A stretch of DNA of 64,000 nt from Peribacillus asahii (GCF_004006295.1 NZ_CP026095.1:3520001-3584000), one strand, 5' to 3'; positions 1 through 8,760 are shown, counted from the first letter of the stretch. Notes: generated by a model not told the origin, from the letters alone. Translations and numbers: made by a program.

Positions 1-289
1 AATAAACTGAAGCAACTTCCTCATTTTGATTTACCACTTCATAATACACATCACCATTTGGATACAGAAGGATCCCCGGCTCAATTATGACTTCTTCTAA
101 TTCACCCCATTCTCTTTCCAAATCACGAACAGCTAAGCGCAATAAATGATCAGACATTAAGGTTTCTTCCACTTCTTTATAAAACCGTTTATCCAGAACA
201 AATTGCTCCATCATATACCCTGCCAACAAAATGAAAGAGGTCGAAACAACAAGTAAAATTGGCGACGCAAAACCTTTTTCATTCTTCAT
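1..289 (-). CDS. comGG: ComGG, competence pseudopilus minor protein (3' end missing)
   Basis: Last gene of the comG operon, truncated by the left window edge; 96 codons are visible. The product begins MKNEKGFASPILLVVST, followed by one hydrophobic helix, and resembles ComGG in position and form. ComGG proteins are small, poorly conserved components of the competence pseudopilus that carries DNA across the wall. It starts 11 bp before the end of comGF, so the two are translationally coupled. The identification rests mainly on synteny. Confidence 0.8.
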   Translation of the reverse strand, partial: MKNEKGFASPILLVVSTSFILLAGYMMEQFVLDKRFYKEVEETLMSDHLLRLAVRDLEREWGELEEVIIEPGILLYPNGDVYYEVVNQNEEVASVY

Positions 290-725
290 TTACGTTAAAC
301 TCTTTCTTAAAATATGGATGAAATGTGCGACTATATTGCTTTCCACTATAATCTGTAACTTTTACACTAATTTGGTTTCCCTTCTGGTTTACTTGAAAGT
401 CAGCGACATTTTGCAATAAAATTTCATGTCCTAAACCCTCTACTTGGCGCCGTACGATATTTTGATACAATTCAACCGAAGCCACACTTCCATTCGTGAG
501 CAAATACAGTTTATTATTCTTTACTGTTTGATTCTTCGATTCCCGCAATTCTTTTTGCAACTGTATCGAAAAAACTTCCCATTCCTTATGGTGGAGCTGC
601 TTGTTCGTTATACCATTGGGATACATAACCAAAAAAATTTGTAAAACAAAAAGAGAAATCATCATGAATACGACGAGTGATATGAGCATTTCAACCATCG
701 TAAACCCATTACTTTTTTGTAGCAT
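279..725 (-). CDS. comGF: ComGF, competence pseudopilin-like protein
   Basis: 148 aa minor pseudopilin of the DNA-uptake pseudopilus. The N terminus reads MLQKSNGFTMVEMLISL, a type IV pilin-like segment with a prepilin peptidase (ComC) site before Phe and Glu at +5. A hydrophobic helix of about 20 residues follows, then a soluble domain. The ATG at 725 is chosen because an upstream in-frame start would put eight extra residues before the pilin signal. It overlaps comGE by 17 bp and comGG by 11 bp, as expected in this tightly packed operon. Confidence 0.88.
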   Translation of the reverse strand: MLQKSNGFTMVEMLISLVVFMMISLFVLQIFLVMYPNGITNKQLHHKEWEVFSIQLQKELRESKNQTVKNNKLYLLTNGSVASVELYQNIVRRQVEGLGHEILLQNVADFQVNQKGNQISVKVTDYSGKQYSRTFHPYFKKEFNVNEE

Positions 726-1047
726 CACACACCTCTTCTCTCTTACCAAAGGCGTTTTGATACTGGATGCACCCCTCCACCATTTCAGGAAAGCCGTTTG
801 GTACTCCCCAGTTCAAAGTAAACAAATGATTTTGGCGCTGGATTTCTATAGACACAGCCTCAATCTCTCCATCCGCAAATGCAGTTAACTTTTCATATAA
901 TAGATAATGCGCTTCTGTTCTTAACAACATGTTTTTCTTATTAAGCTTTAATTGATCGAATATAGGAAATAACGCAAATACAATAAATAAACACATGGAT
1001 AACGCTGCTAGCATATCTAAATAAATATACCCGTCACACTTTTTCAA
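709..1047 (-). CDS. comGE: ComGE, competence pseudopilus protein
   Basis: 112 aa protein with an N-terminal hydrophobic helix (about residues 10-30) and a small soluble tail, matching ComGE in size and operon position. I prefer the TTG at 1047: AAGGGAGA lies seven bases upstream, and the product then starts LKKCDGYIYLDML, a degenerate pilin-like signal. An alternative TTG at 1068 would add seven residues. It overlaps comGD by 14 bp. Sequence conservation in this family is weak, so position carries much of the call. Confidence 0.8.
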   Translation of the reverse strand: MKKCDGYIYLDMLAALSMCLFIVFALFPIFDQLKLNKKNMLLRTEAHYLLYEKLTAFADGEIEAVSIEIQRQNHLFTLNWGVPNGFPEMVEGCIQYQNAFGKREEVCDATKK

Positions 1048-1468
1048 ATTTAAATCTCCCTTTACCAATATACACTGTTAATTTATATGTCTCGTGCTTT
1101 GATTGAACATGCATAATTCCTGATGTGATGGCTGTACCGACACTATTAAAAGTAATTCTTTCTCCTAATGTCCGATTCTTAAATGTAATATGGGAAGGAA
1201 GTGTTCTTTGCAGTGTATAATCGCCTGATGACGAAGACACTTTATAATTATCACTATACATATAAACAGTTGTCTGTTGCTCATGGCTTATAGCATATTG
1301 CTGAGCGTAAAAAAGATCGTCTCCAAATTGCTTGACAAACTGTTTTATTTCCATCCTTTCTATATATGGCGGATATAGATTGATACTTAATGAAACAATT
1401 AAAAGAAAAATGGACAAAACCATCAAAATCTCAGTTAACGTATACCCTCCGCTGTTATTCTTTAGCAT
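1034..1468 (-). CDS. comGD: ComGD, competence pseudopilin
   Basis: 144 aa minor pseudopilin. Residues 5-30 carry a clear type IV prepilin signal (GGYTLTEILMVLSIF), with cleavage expected after Gly, Glu at +5 and a long hydrophobic helix. The rest is a small beta-rich pilin-like domain. ATG at 1468 has AAAGGT upstream and lies inside the comGC 3' end. ComGD is required for assembly of the transformation pseudopilus at the membrane. Confidence 0.9.
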   Translation of the reverse strand: MLKNNSGGYTLTEILMVLSIFLLIVSLSINLYPPYIERMEIKQFVKQFGDDLFYAQQYAISHEQQTTVYMYSDNYKVSSSSGDYTLQRTLPSHITFKNRTLGERITFNSVGTAITSGIMHVQSKHETYKLTVYIGKGRFKFEKV

Positions 1469-1769
1469 CAGCTTTTACCTTTCCATCGCTATCAATGCTA
1501 ACCGTATCTCCATTTGGACATGTAGTCTGTATTAAATAACCTTCCGTTTTTAGTTCCGCTACATCAGCTGGCCATTTATTATGATCAATTTCATAAGCTT
1601 GCACTTGAGACTGTACCATTTTCACAAATGCTTCACATCCTTTTGTCTGAACTGTCGATTGATGCTTTGTAATATTCGGTATCGTAATGATTAATAAAAC
1701 GGAAATAATGAGCAAGACAATGAGCATCTCGATGAGAGTAAATCCTTTTTCATTGCGTAATCTTTTCAA
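1455..1769 (-). CDS. comGC: ComGC, major competence pseudopilin
   Basis: Major structural subunit of the transformation pseudopilus. The signal EKGFTLIEMLIVLLIISVLL is a canonical class-1 prepilin sequence cleaved by ComC between Gly and Phe. Two later cysteines (KGCEAF and TTCPNG) match the intramolecular disulfide of ComGC. The reading frame extends to 1793, but AAGGAGG sits directly before a pair of TTG codons, so the start is placed at TTG 1769 (104 aa). It follows comGB closely. Confidence 0.93.
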   Translation of the reverse strand: MKRLRNEKGFTLIEMLIVLLIISVLLIITIPNITKHQSTVQTKGCEAFVKMVQSQVQAYEIDHNKWPADVAELKTEGYLIQTTCPNGDTVSIDSDGKVKADAKE

Positions 1770-1782
1770 CAAAAGCTCCTCC

Positions 1783-2814
1783 TTATAAGCCATTAAGTAA
1801 TGAAAACATTGGCAATAATACAGCTAAATAAATAGAGACAATAAGCAGACCGATGAATGAAAACAACATAGGCTGAATAATACGCATAATCATACTCGTT
1901 TTCTCTTCAATTCTTTCTAACAATAAACGACTATAATGAAATAATTCTTCATCAAGTCTTCCGTACTTTTGACCGTTTGCTATCACAATATAAAGGTTCT
2001 TTTCAAAATAAGAAAGCTTCTGAACAATCGCCTCAAACTGCTTTCCTTCTAATAACTCGCGCTGCATTTGGGTACATAGCTTTTGATAAAAAGGCTGTTG
2101 CCTGTTTTGCGCCAATAGCTGTATGCTCTCATTAATAGAAAGACCACCGGACAATAAGCCGCTAAACTGACTTGCAAAAAAGTGGGTTTCATATAAGCGA
2201 ATAAGCATCCCAATAACCGGGATATGCAATATAAGCCTTCTTTGAGTAAGGGGGCATAATTGGTTAAACCAATATCGTTTAAGTAGATAAATGAGGATAC
2301 ACAATAAAAGTAAAATGATAGGGATTTTCGGGAGAATAGCCGAGATAGCTAATATACTGTTCAAGAATATATTGTGTTCAATATGCATCGAAGCAAAAAG
2401 CGTCTCAAATTTCGGTAAAAGTACACGTTGCAAAATAAAAAACACATTACCAATAAAAAAGAGTAGAAAAATTGGGTAAATGAATAGCTTCTTTATTTTG
2501 TCCAAGTCCTCCGCTCTCTTCGTCCAATATTTCCCTCCTTCCTTTAATGCTCGCGATAACTCACCATATTGCTCTCCATAATAAATATAACTTACAAGTT
2601 GAGAATGAAATTTCATTTCGGCTAAAACTTGATGTAAAGCCTCACCATTTTTTAACTGTTCCATTCCTTCCTGTAAATCTTCTTGTCTTTTTTTTGACTC
2701 CTGAAACGTTAAAAAACGAATGGCTTGTGCTAAAGAATAACCATGTTCCAACAATTCCCCAAGCTTTAGTAAAAATGAAGCTTGCTCCTTTACCTTCCAT
2801 TTACCCCCTCTCAT
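1783..2814 (-). CDS. comGB: ComGB, type II secretion/type IV pilus platform membrane protein
   Basis: 343 aa polytopic protein of the GspF/PilC family, the inner-membrane platform of the competence pseudopilus. It has two homologous T2SSF halves (about residues 10-130 and 200-330), each ending in hydrophobic segments; the C-terminal helix is MLFSFIGLLIVSIYLAVLLP. ATG 2814 is chosen over an upstream TTG (2853) because it starts MRGGKWKVKEQ, like other ComGB proteins, and gives the usual short overlap (14 bp) with comGA. Confidence 0.92.
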   Translation of the reverse strand: MRGGKWKVKEQASFLLKLGELLEHGYSLAQAIRFLTFQESKKRQEDLQEGMEQLKNGEALHQVLAEMKFHSQLVSYIYYGEQYGELSRALKEGGKYWTKRAEDLDKIKKLFIYPIFLLFFIGNVFFILQRVLLPKFETLFASMHIEHNIFLNSILAISAILPKIPIILLLLCILIYLLKRYWFNQLCPLTQRRLILHIPVIGMLIRLYETHFFASQFSGLLSGGLSINESIQLLAQNRQQPFYQKLCTQMQRELLEGKQFEAIVQKLSYFEKNLYIVIANGQKYGRLDEELFHYSRLLLERIEEKTSMIMRIIQPMLFSFIGLLIVSIYLAVLLPMFSLLNGL

Positions 2815-3844
2815 CAATAAATACCAATCTTTCAAATTCTTTGTTCTCGACAAAGCCCATCGCTACAGCTTTACCGATTTCTTCTTTCAACGTTCGATGG
2901 CGAGCTTCAATATTCTCTCCTTTTACTCCTTGTAACACTTTCACTAAATCTCTTCCATAAAGAAGTTCATACACACTTGCTCGCTTATTTGCAGCACCGC
3001 CTACTGTTCTTCGATTTCTTAATTCGACTAAACGTTGTGCCGTTACAGCAATTAAACTTTGTTCAATTTCTAACCAACTTACACCAAACTCTAACAGCCG
3101 TGAAATAGCTCCTGCGGCATCGCGGCTATGCATCGTTGTTAACAGTAAATGGCCTGTAAGTGCCGCCCTAATCGCTATTTTAGCTGTTTCTGAATCACGA
3201 ATTTCTCCCACCATAATCACATCAGGATCGTGACGTAAAGCTGCCTTTAAGCCGACTGAATACGTAATTCCCGCTTTCTCATTAATTTGAACTTGCAATA
3301 CGTTTTCGGATTGATTTTCGATAGGATCTTCAAGAGTAATAACATGGCGGTTATACAATTCCTGCACATGATGAAGGATGGAGTACAGCGTTGTCGTTTT
3401 ACCTGATCCAGTCGGACCTGTGAAAATAATCATTCCATGTGAGTGCTTTAAAAGAGAAATCAATCGCTCGGTAGTGGTTGGAAAAAGAGAGAGTTGGTTA
3501 AGTGGCAGAATGTTTTGCTGGGGAATTAAACGAATGGCTAAACTTTCAACATATGCTGTAGGTAATGTTGATAATCTAAGTCCGATCACTCGATCTTCTA
3601 AATGAAGCGTAATCGAACCGTTTTGGGGTCTTCTTTTTTCACCGATATCCATTGATGCGAGATATTTTAGATGAGAGATAAGACGTTCTGTTTCTTCAAA
3701 AGAGAGATTTTCTTGGGGAATGAGTCGATTATCGATTCGAAATCGAACGAGTGGACCTTCTTTGCGAGGCAAAATATGAATATCTGATGCAGCTAACCTG
3801 ATAGCACGCTTCAAAATATCATCTGCCGTTTTTTCAATAGACAT
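2801..3844 (-). CDS. comGA: ComGA, competence secretion ATPase
   Basis: 347 aa PulE/VirB11-type traffic ATPase that powers pseudopilus assembly during transformation. Visible motifs are Walker A GPTGSGKTT (about residue 142), the Asp/His boxes (TLEDPIENQ, VGEIRDSETA as Walker B, TGHLLLTTMHS) and an arginine-rich N-terminal N1 domain. First gene of the comG operon; the ribosome site AGGAGGTGA lies 10 bases before ATG 3844. Competence genes are normally activated by ComK. No perfect paired ComK AT-box was seen upstream, so regulation is open here. Confidence 0.95.
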   Translation of the reverse strand: MSIEKTADDILKRAIRLAASDIHILPRKEGPLVRFRIDNRLIPQENLSFEETERLISHLKYLASMDIGEKRRPQNGSITLHLEDRVIGLRLSTLPTAYVESLAIRLIPQQNILPLNQLSLFPTTTERLISLLKHSHGMIIFTGPTGSGKTTTLYSILHHVQELYNRHVITLEDPIENQSENVLQVQINEKAGITYSVGLKAALRHDPDVIMVGEIRDSETAKIAIRAALTGHLLLTTMHSRDAAGAISRLLEFGVSWLEIEQSLIAVTAQRLVELRNRRTVGGAANKRASVYELLYGRDLVKVLQGVKGENIEARHRTLKEEIGKAVAMGFVENKEFERLVFIDERG

Positions 3845-4294
3845 GCCTGAGCATTCACCTCCTCATTTTCTATGTTTCCAAGTTTCGACACTTTTTGGGG
3901 AAATCCTTCTTTTTTCAAAAAAATTTATTTATTTGGCTATGTCATGATTATACTTTCAATGTTTGAGTATCAAAATTATTGTTAAACAAAGTTACTTATT
4001 TACAACTCAAAAACAACCAGTAAATACCACTTATTAAATAACCTCATTTCGTTCATATTACTTATAGGTTCTGTTCTATTACACTTTAAAGCCATCTAAT
4101 GACGGTTTAAAAAAACATCAATTGTTCACAATTTACTAACTTTTAAGCATTTTATAGCTTTTGTATATAATTAAACACTATTAACCTGTGTAAAATGTGA
4201 ACATTTTCTAAACAAAAAGTGTATCCTCGTTTCCTTCATTCCATTTTTTACTCTCTGTATTATAATGGAACAAATAACATTAGGAGGCGAGAAG
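3845..4294. other. 450-bp divergent intergenic region between comGA and a winged-helix regulator
   Basis: Very AT-rich. It holds the comGA ribosome site at 3855-3863 and a TATAAT at 4261-4266 for the rightward gene. Runs such as the T6-C-A7 stretch at 3910-3923 could bend DNA. AAAA-N5-TTTT ComK boxes are present only in degenerate form (near 3900-3931). I found no open reading frame or terminator here. Confidence 0.6.
4261..4266 (+). promoter_or_regulatory. -10 element of the 4295 gene promoter
   Basis: A perfect TATAAT preceded by ...CTCTGTAT, about 30 bp before the GTG start. No convincing TTGACA is seen 17 bp upstream (closest TTCATT). The ATG that overlaps this box is therefore unlikely to be a start codon. 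Confidence 0.5.
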
Positions 4295-4996
4295 GTGGAA
4301 CAAACATTACGAATTACAAATGTGCTGGCAGACCCTACACGATTTTACATCTACCAATACATTATTAAAAATCATCATGATGTCACTGTACAAGAAATTG
4401 CTGATTCATTTGACATTCATCCAAACGTAGCCCGACTCCATCTATCCAAGCTAGAAGACGTAAATATGCTGGTTTCTGAGACAAGAAAAACTGGTAAGGG
4501 AGGGCGCCCAAGCAGGCTATATCGATTATCGGATAAAGTTATTCAGCTTCATTTTCCTAGCCGAGATTATCAGCTTCTTGCTAAAATAGCCATCGAATCG
4601 ATGAGTAAGTTAGGGGAACAAGGGATTGAGGCCTTATCCCATACTGGAAGAACATTCGGTCAAGAACTCGTGAATCAACAATTAGCTCAAAATGCCATTA
4701 CTTTTGAGCATTTATCCTTTCAAGGAAAAGTCAATTTGCTCAATAATGTCGCAACCGCTGCAGGATTTTCTCCTAATTTCCAACTAAATTCAGAAGAAAA
4801 TGAAATTGTTTTACGCATTTCTAACTGTCCGTTTAGTGAAATTGCTGTAACCAATCGGCAGGCCATTGCCACAATGCACGCCGCTTTTCTAAACGGAATC
4901 GTTCAAGCTGTATTCGATAAAGTAGAACTAGTAGAAATTCAAGACTCTATTTCTGAATACGCATTCTGTACATATAAAGCAATCATTACAAAGTAG
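4295..4996 (+). CDS. ArsR/SufR-like winged-helix transcriptional regulator
   Basis: 233 aa DNA-binding protein. Residues 1-75 form a winged helix (LADPTRFYIYQYI...VQEIADSFDIHPNVARLHLSKLE) with a GRPSRLYRL wing, as in ArsR/SufR-type regulators. The C-terminal half resembles effector domains with Cys residues (SNCPFSE; AFCTYKA), which might bind a metal or Fe-S cluster; that is inference. Start GTG 4295 is fixed by AGGAGG seven bases upstream; the ATG 30 bp earlier overlaps the -10 box. Transcribed away from comGA, so it could act on its own or the comG promoter. Confidence 0.75.
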   Translation: MEQTLRITNVLADPTRFYIYQYIIKNHHDVTVQEIADSFDIHPNVARLHLSKLEDVNMLVSETRKTGKGGRPSRLYRLSDKVIQLHFPSRDYQLLAKIAIESMSKLGEQGIEALSHTGRTFGQELVNQQLAQNAITFEHLSFQGKVNLLNNVATAAGFSPNFQLNSEENEIVLRISNCPFSEIAVTNRQAIATMHAAFLNGIVQAVFDKVELVEIQDSISEYAFCTYKAIITK

Positions 4997-5010
4997 ATAC
5001 AAACACAGCT

Positions 5011-5039
5011 TTACATAGCCCCATCAATTACACTATAAT
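5011..5039 (+). promoter_or_regulatory. Sigma-A-like promoter of the DUF2626 gene
   Basis: TTACAT (5011-5016), a 17-bp spacer and a perfect TATAAT (5034-5039), about 45 bp upstream of the ATG at 5083. The -35 is weak. Confidence 0.5.
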
Positions 5040-5082
5040 GGTTTTATAATGACAATGTTTGGAAAAAAGAGGAGGGTTACAA

Positions 5083-5325
5083 ATGGAACGCATGTTTAGA
5101 GTATGTGGCTTTTGGACAGGAATCATGGCCATTTTCTTCTATTTAGGCGATATGTACCAAACTTCTTTACTTTTCTTTGCTCAAACAGGATTCTTTGTGC
5201 TTTTAAGTTATTTAAAACTGTCTGAACGGATGTATTTGTATGTGTTTGGCGCATACTTAACCGTTTTCTTTGCTGGATTTACGTACTATACGGTCTTTTT
5301 AATGACCCCTGGTACCGCTCACTAA
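5083..5325 (+). CDS. yqgY: DUF2626 family small membrane protein YqgY
   Basis: 80 aa, mostly hydrophobic, with three predicted membrane helices (about residues 7-25, 30-45, 53-75). The sequence MERMFRVCGFWTGIMAIF is typical of DUF2626/YqgY. ATG 5083 has GGAGGG seven bases upstream; a start 24 bp earlier lacks a ribosome site. The function of the family is unknown. It is monocistronic, with its own promoter and a hairpin terminator just after the stop. Confidence 0.85.
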   Translation: MERMFRVCGFWTGIMAIFFYLGDMYQTSLLFFAQTGFFVLLSYLKLSERMYLYVFGAYLTVFFAGFTYYTVFLMTPGTAH

Positions 5326-5339
5326 AATAATAATACATC

Positions 5340-5363
5340 GCCCATAAATCTTATTTTATGGGC
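5340..5363. terminator. Hairpin between converging yqgY and the methyltransferase gene
   Basis: A 9-bp perfect stem, GCCCATAAA / TTTATGGGC, with a 6-base loop between convergent genes. No strong T-run follows on the plus strand; AT-rich sequence follows on the minus strand. Probably a bidirectional terminator. Confidence 0.6.
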
Positions 5364-5370
5364 TGTTGAT

Positions 5371-6447
5371 TTACCCGTTAATAAGCCCCTTTGACTGAAC
5401 AAGAACTCGAAAATACTCACTATATCCCCCGACAAGTAAACTTCGAATGGCTCGATTTCGCTTCGCTGTTTCCGAAAATGGGTCAAGTCCATTATCTTCT
5501 TCTAATTCATCCATGATTCCTGCCTTCACTAAAAATGCCTGCTGTTGTAAAAAATCCTTCTCGACAAATCCATACTTTACTCCTTCTCTTCTTAAACAAT
5601 CAAAATGAATATGGGACGTTAAATCCATCTTACCTGGATGCTCTAAAACATTCCTTACCATTCTGTGTTGGTAATAACCACGCAAACTGCCTTGACAATG
5701 AATGGGTTGTTGCCACTCTTTATCTGTATAACCATAATCAATCGTTACAAGCAATCCAGATTGTATTCGCGATGCAAGATTTTGATACAGTTCCACCATT
5801 TGCAATGGTATTTCCATACGCTGTCCTTCTTTTAAACAAATGTTCTGACTCTCTAAATAAGAAATAATTTTATCATTCCTCAATGGCGATTTTATTTCAA
5901 TAAGTATTTCGTTCTTTACTGTAACAAATACCTCTACCATTTCTCCATTCTGCTTCTCAATACTATGAACAGGCAAAGCATCGAACAACTCATTGGAGAA
6001 AACAATTCCATTTATCTCTGAATATTGCTCAAGAACACCTCCAAAAGAAACCTGCGGAAAAGCCATTAGCCGTTCTTTTTGCCTCTGCTGATGGTCTAAA
6101 CTACGATCAACTAATCTATATTCAACACAATCAAAAAGTTGAATCTCCTTCTGTTTCCAATAATGCAATATATCATAAGCAAGCTTTCCGTCTCCAGAAC
6201 CAATTTCAATGATTGTTGGAGGCAGGTTGTATTCCTTTATTAAATAAGCAAACCATTTAGCTAATACTCTCCCAAATACATCTCCTACATTGACAGATGT
6301 ATAAAAGTCCCCCTCTCTCCCAATTTTCTCCCTAGAACGCATATAATAGCCAATCTCCGGCGTATATAAAACGGCCTCCATGTACTCGCAAAAAGAAATT
6401 TTTTGGTCCGGACTATTCATAATTAGCTGTTTCATATACTTCTCCAT
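5371..6447 (-). CDS. Class I SAM-dependent methyltransferase, MidA/NDUFAF7 (COG1565) family
   Basis: 358 aa. The SAM-binding motif I reads IIEIGSGDGKLA (about residue 80), and NELFDALPVH (about 150) is characteristic of the COG1565/DUF185 family, whose mitochondrial member NDUFAF7 methylates an arginine of complex I. The bacterial substrate is unknown. It lies between yqgY and the M20 hydrolase with a terminator on each side, so it is probably a single-gene unit. The start ATG 6447 has GGGGGTGG upstream. Confidence 0.85.
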   Translation of the reverse strand: MEKYMKQLIMNSPDQKISFCEYMEAVLYTPEIGYYMRSREKIGREGDFYTSVNVGDVFGRVLAKWFAYLIKEYNLPPTIIEIGSGDGKLAYDILHYWKQKEIQLFDCVEYRLVDRSLDHQQRQKERLMAFPQVSFGGVLEQYSEINGIVFSNELFDALPVHSIEKQNGEMVEVFVTVKNEILIEIKSPLRNDKIISYLESQNICLKEGQRMEIPLQMVELYQNLASRIQSGLLVTIDYGYTDKEWQQPIHCQGSLRGYYQHRMVRNVLEHPGKMDLTSHIHFDCLRREGVKYGFVEKDFLQQQAFLVKAGIMDELEEDNGLDPFSETAKRNRAIRSLLVGGYSEYFRVLVQSKGLING

Positions 6448-6489
6448 TACACTGCCACCCCCATTTGCCTTCTAAATATTATAAAAAAT

Positions 6490-6522
6490 AGGCACCTGAA
6501 ACAAAATTTGTCTCAGATGCCT
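6490..6522 (-). terminator. Intrinsic terminator of the M20 amidohydrolase gene
   Basis: Stem AGGCAcCTGAaAC / GTcTCAGaTGCCT with an AAAATTT loop, followed on the minus strand by TATTTTTTAT. Confidence 0.8.
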
Positions 6523-6527
6523 GTTAG

Positions 6528-7703
6528 CTAGAATACATAATGCCCAATAATTTTCACAAAGGCTTTTCCGATTATGACCAGCGCTTTCTCCTCAAAATCA
6601 AAACGAGGATGATGGTGTGGGAAATGCGTGCTTTCATGCTCATTTCGAGCCCCCACTTTAAAGTACGTTCCCGGTTTTTCTTGTAAAAAGTATGCAAAAT
6701 CTTCTGCGCCCATGGACGGCTCGAATTCTACAATCGACTCTTTTGAAAATAGTTCTATCAAAACTTCTCTCAATAATTCCGTTTCCGAAGGATGATTATA
6801 TAGAGCCGGATAGCCATTTAAATAATCAATATGATAACTAGCATGATGTGCCTCCGTAATCCCTTTAACAATAGAACGAATTTCTTCTTCAATTTGAACA
6901 CGCACATCATGGTCAAAGGTACGAACGGTTCCTTCAAGCTTAGCTGAATTGGCAATAACATTGAAAGCATCACCTGCTTGAAAAACGCCAATAGTGACCA
7001 CCGCTGCCTGTAAAGGATTAATTCTGCGACTCACAATTTTTTGCAAAGATTGGACAATTTCGCTTCCAATCACAATAGAATCAATTGACTGATGAGGTCT
7101 CGCTCCATGTCCCCCTTTTCCTTCAATTGTAATCGTAAAAGCATCGACTGCAGCCATACGAAATCCTGAACCAACCGCCACTTTTCCATAGGGAATATCT
7201 GTTGCTAGATGTGCACCAAATACAGCGTCTACTCCATCTAATGCCCCATCTTCGACCATAAATTTTGCGCCGCCAGGAGGCTTCTCCTCTGCATGTTGAA
7301 AAATAAAAATGAGTTTCCCTTTTATTTTTTCTCGAAACTGGCTAAGCGTTCGTGCTACCCCAAGCAGTGCAGATGTATGGCCATCATGACCACAAGCATG
7401 CATCACACCTGTTTTTTGTGATTTATATGTCGTCTCCTTTTCATCCTGAATCGGAAGAGCATCAAAATCTGCTCTTAAGGCGATTGTTTTCCCTTCTTGT
7501 TCTCCTGTAAGAATACCAATAACACCATTTCCGCCAATATTCTCTTTTACGTCTAACCCAAAACTACGCAACTTCTGGGCAATAAACGTTGCGGTTTCCG
7601 TTTCCTGAAAAGATAACTCGGGATTTTGGTGTAAATATCTTCGCCATTCAACAAGGTCAGAAAAGCTATTTTCTATTTGTGCATATATCTGTTCCATATG
7701 CAT
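6528..7703 (-). CDS. M20 family amidohydrolase (hippurate/N-acyl-amino-acid hydrolase type)
   Basis: 391 aa zinc-dependent amidohydrolase. Metal-site motifs are visible: MHACGHDGHTSALL (Cys/His ligands), HAEEKPPGG, then FGAHLATDIP with a metal-binding His, and EDFAYFLQEKPG near the C terminus. The central lid/dimerisation domain is present (GKGGHGARPH). Members remove acyl groups from amino acids or indole conjugates; the substrate cannot be told from the sequence. AGGTGA before the ATG at 7703 supports that start, six codons inside the longest frame. Confidence 0.88.
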   Translation of the reverse strand: MHMEQIYAQIENSFSDLVEWRRYLHQNPELSFQETETATFIAQKLRSFGLDVKENIGGNGVIGILTGEQEGKTIALRADFDALPIQDEKETTYKSQKTGVMHACGHDGHTSALLGVARTLSQFREKIKGKLIFIFQHAEEKPPGGAKFMVEDGALDGVDAVFGAHLATDIPYGKVAVGSGFRMAAVDAFTITIEGKGGHGARPHQSIDSIVIGSEIVQSLQKIVSRRINPLQAAVVTIGVFQAGDAFNVIANSAKLEGTVRTFDHDVRVQIEEEIRSIVKGITEAHHASYHIDYLNGYPALYNHPSETELLREVLIELFSKESIVEFEPSMGAEDFAYFLQEKPGTYFKVGARNEHESTHFPHHHPRFDFEEKALVIIGKAFVKIIGHYVF

Positions 7704-7742
7704 CGACTTCACCTCTCCCATCCCATCATAAAGCCTTACCGT

Positions 7743-8366
7743 TTACAAAAATGGATTGCTTACTCGCTCATCGCCAATTGTTGTCACTGGTCCATGCCCT
7801 GGACAAACAATTGTATCATCCGGTAAAGGAAGTAATTTGTTTTCAATACTTTGCAATAATTCATCGTGATTTCCACCTGGTAAATCGGTTCTACCAACAC
7901 TATTTAAAAACAGAACATCGCCTGAAAATAACATACCCTTATCTTTCAAATAGTAAGAAATACTGCCCGGTGAATGACCTGGTGTTTCAAATAGTTGAAA
8001 ATGAAACGAGCCAATCGTCAGCTCTTGTTCACTTGTTAGCACATGTTCAGCAGGCTTTAGGCGCATCGGACGATCTGGAAACCATCTTTGCGAACCATTT
8101 AACGCTGGATCTGAGAGCCATTTTGCTTCTCTTTGGTGAATATAGGCAGGAATTTGATAGTGTTCACGAATAGCATCGAGAGCCCCAATATGATCAAAAT
8201 GAGCATGCGTTAATAACACGGCAAGTGGTTGTAACTTTTTCGTTTGAATATATTGAATAAGTTTTTGCGGCTCCTCGCCCGGATCGAAAATAATACATGT
8301 TTGATCATCCGAAAGTATGTAACAATTTGTTTGTAATGGCCCTAGTGGGATTTGATTCCATTTCAT
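7743..8366 (-). CDS. yqgX: Metallo-beta-lactamase fold hydrolase YqgX (glyoxalase II-like)
   Basis: 207 aa. All metal-site motifs of the MBL hydrolase fold are present: THAHFDHIG (HxHxDH), ETPGHSPGSISYY, GDVLFLNSVGRTDLPGG and CPGHGP. This layout is that of the YqgX/GloB-like family, which hydrolyses thioesters such as S-lactoyl-bacillithiol; activity here is inferred from the family. The start at ATG 8366 begins MKWNQIPLGPLQTNCY, the usual family N terminus; the open frame extends 22 codons further upstream without support. Confidence 0.88.
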   Translation of the reverse strand: MKWNQIPLGPLQTNCYILSDDQTCIIFDPGEEPQKLIQYIQTKKLQPLAVLLTHAHFDHIGALDAIREHYQIPAYIHQREAKWLSDPALNGSQRWFPDRPMRLKPAEHVLTSEQELTIGSFHFQLFETPGHSPGSISYYLKDKGMLFSGDVLFLNSVGRTDLPGGNHDELLQSIENKLLPLPDDTIVCPGHGPVTTIGDERVSNPFL

Positions 8367-8577
8367 ATCCTTATCAACTCCAATTTCTTTATTCCTTTCA
8401 TTATATAACCAAATCGTAAATTGGAATAGCAATCAACATAGCTATTTTTCCATCTCGACAAACTATTCAAAACCAAGTAAACTGTTAATAAATGCAAATT
8501 TCTTCCTGTATTTCTCTTAACCATCTTGTTTTTGGGTACACTATTCAAGCTGAATGATTAATAAGGAGGTCAAAATC

Positions 8578-8751
8578 ATGGTACTGATGATTATTTTTGG
8601 ACTTGTTTCAATCCTCGCATTGTTCGCTGTTTTTACTACTTTAAAAAACAAGAATTATTTAGGCCTGCTCTTTGCTGGCGGAAGTGCCGCTGTCTTTGGC
8701 TGGTTCACTGTCATGACGATTCTTAACAGCGGGTTTCCTGTTGCTCACTAA
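8578..8751 (+). CDS. yqgW: DUF2759 family small membrane protein YqgW
   Basis: 57 aa with two hydrophobic helices (MVLMIIFGLVSILALFAVF and GLLFAGGSAAVFGWFTVM), typical of DUF2759. ATG 8578 has AAGGAGGT seven bases upstream (8563-8570). Function unknown. It is transcribed opposite to its neighbours and ends in a strong bidirectional terminator. Confidence 0.85.
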   Translation: MVLMIIFGLVSILALFAVFTTLKNKNYLGLLFAGGSAAVFGWFTVMTILNSGFPVAH

Positions 8752-8760
8752 ACATGTATA

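Noticed and set aside
2547..2960. 137-codon plus-strand frame over comGA/comGB
   Set aside because: Shadow of conserved comG genes; composition is not protein-like.
3900..3931. Possible ComK boxes upstream of comGA
   Set aside because: Only degenerate AAAA-N5-TTTT matches at non-standard spacing; not better than expected in such AT-rich DNA.
7589..8173. 194-codon open frame on the plus strand
   Set aside because: Antisense to yqgX; no ribosome site, no family resemblance, and the minus strand encodes a complete metallohydrolase.
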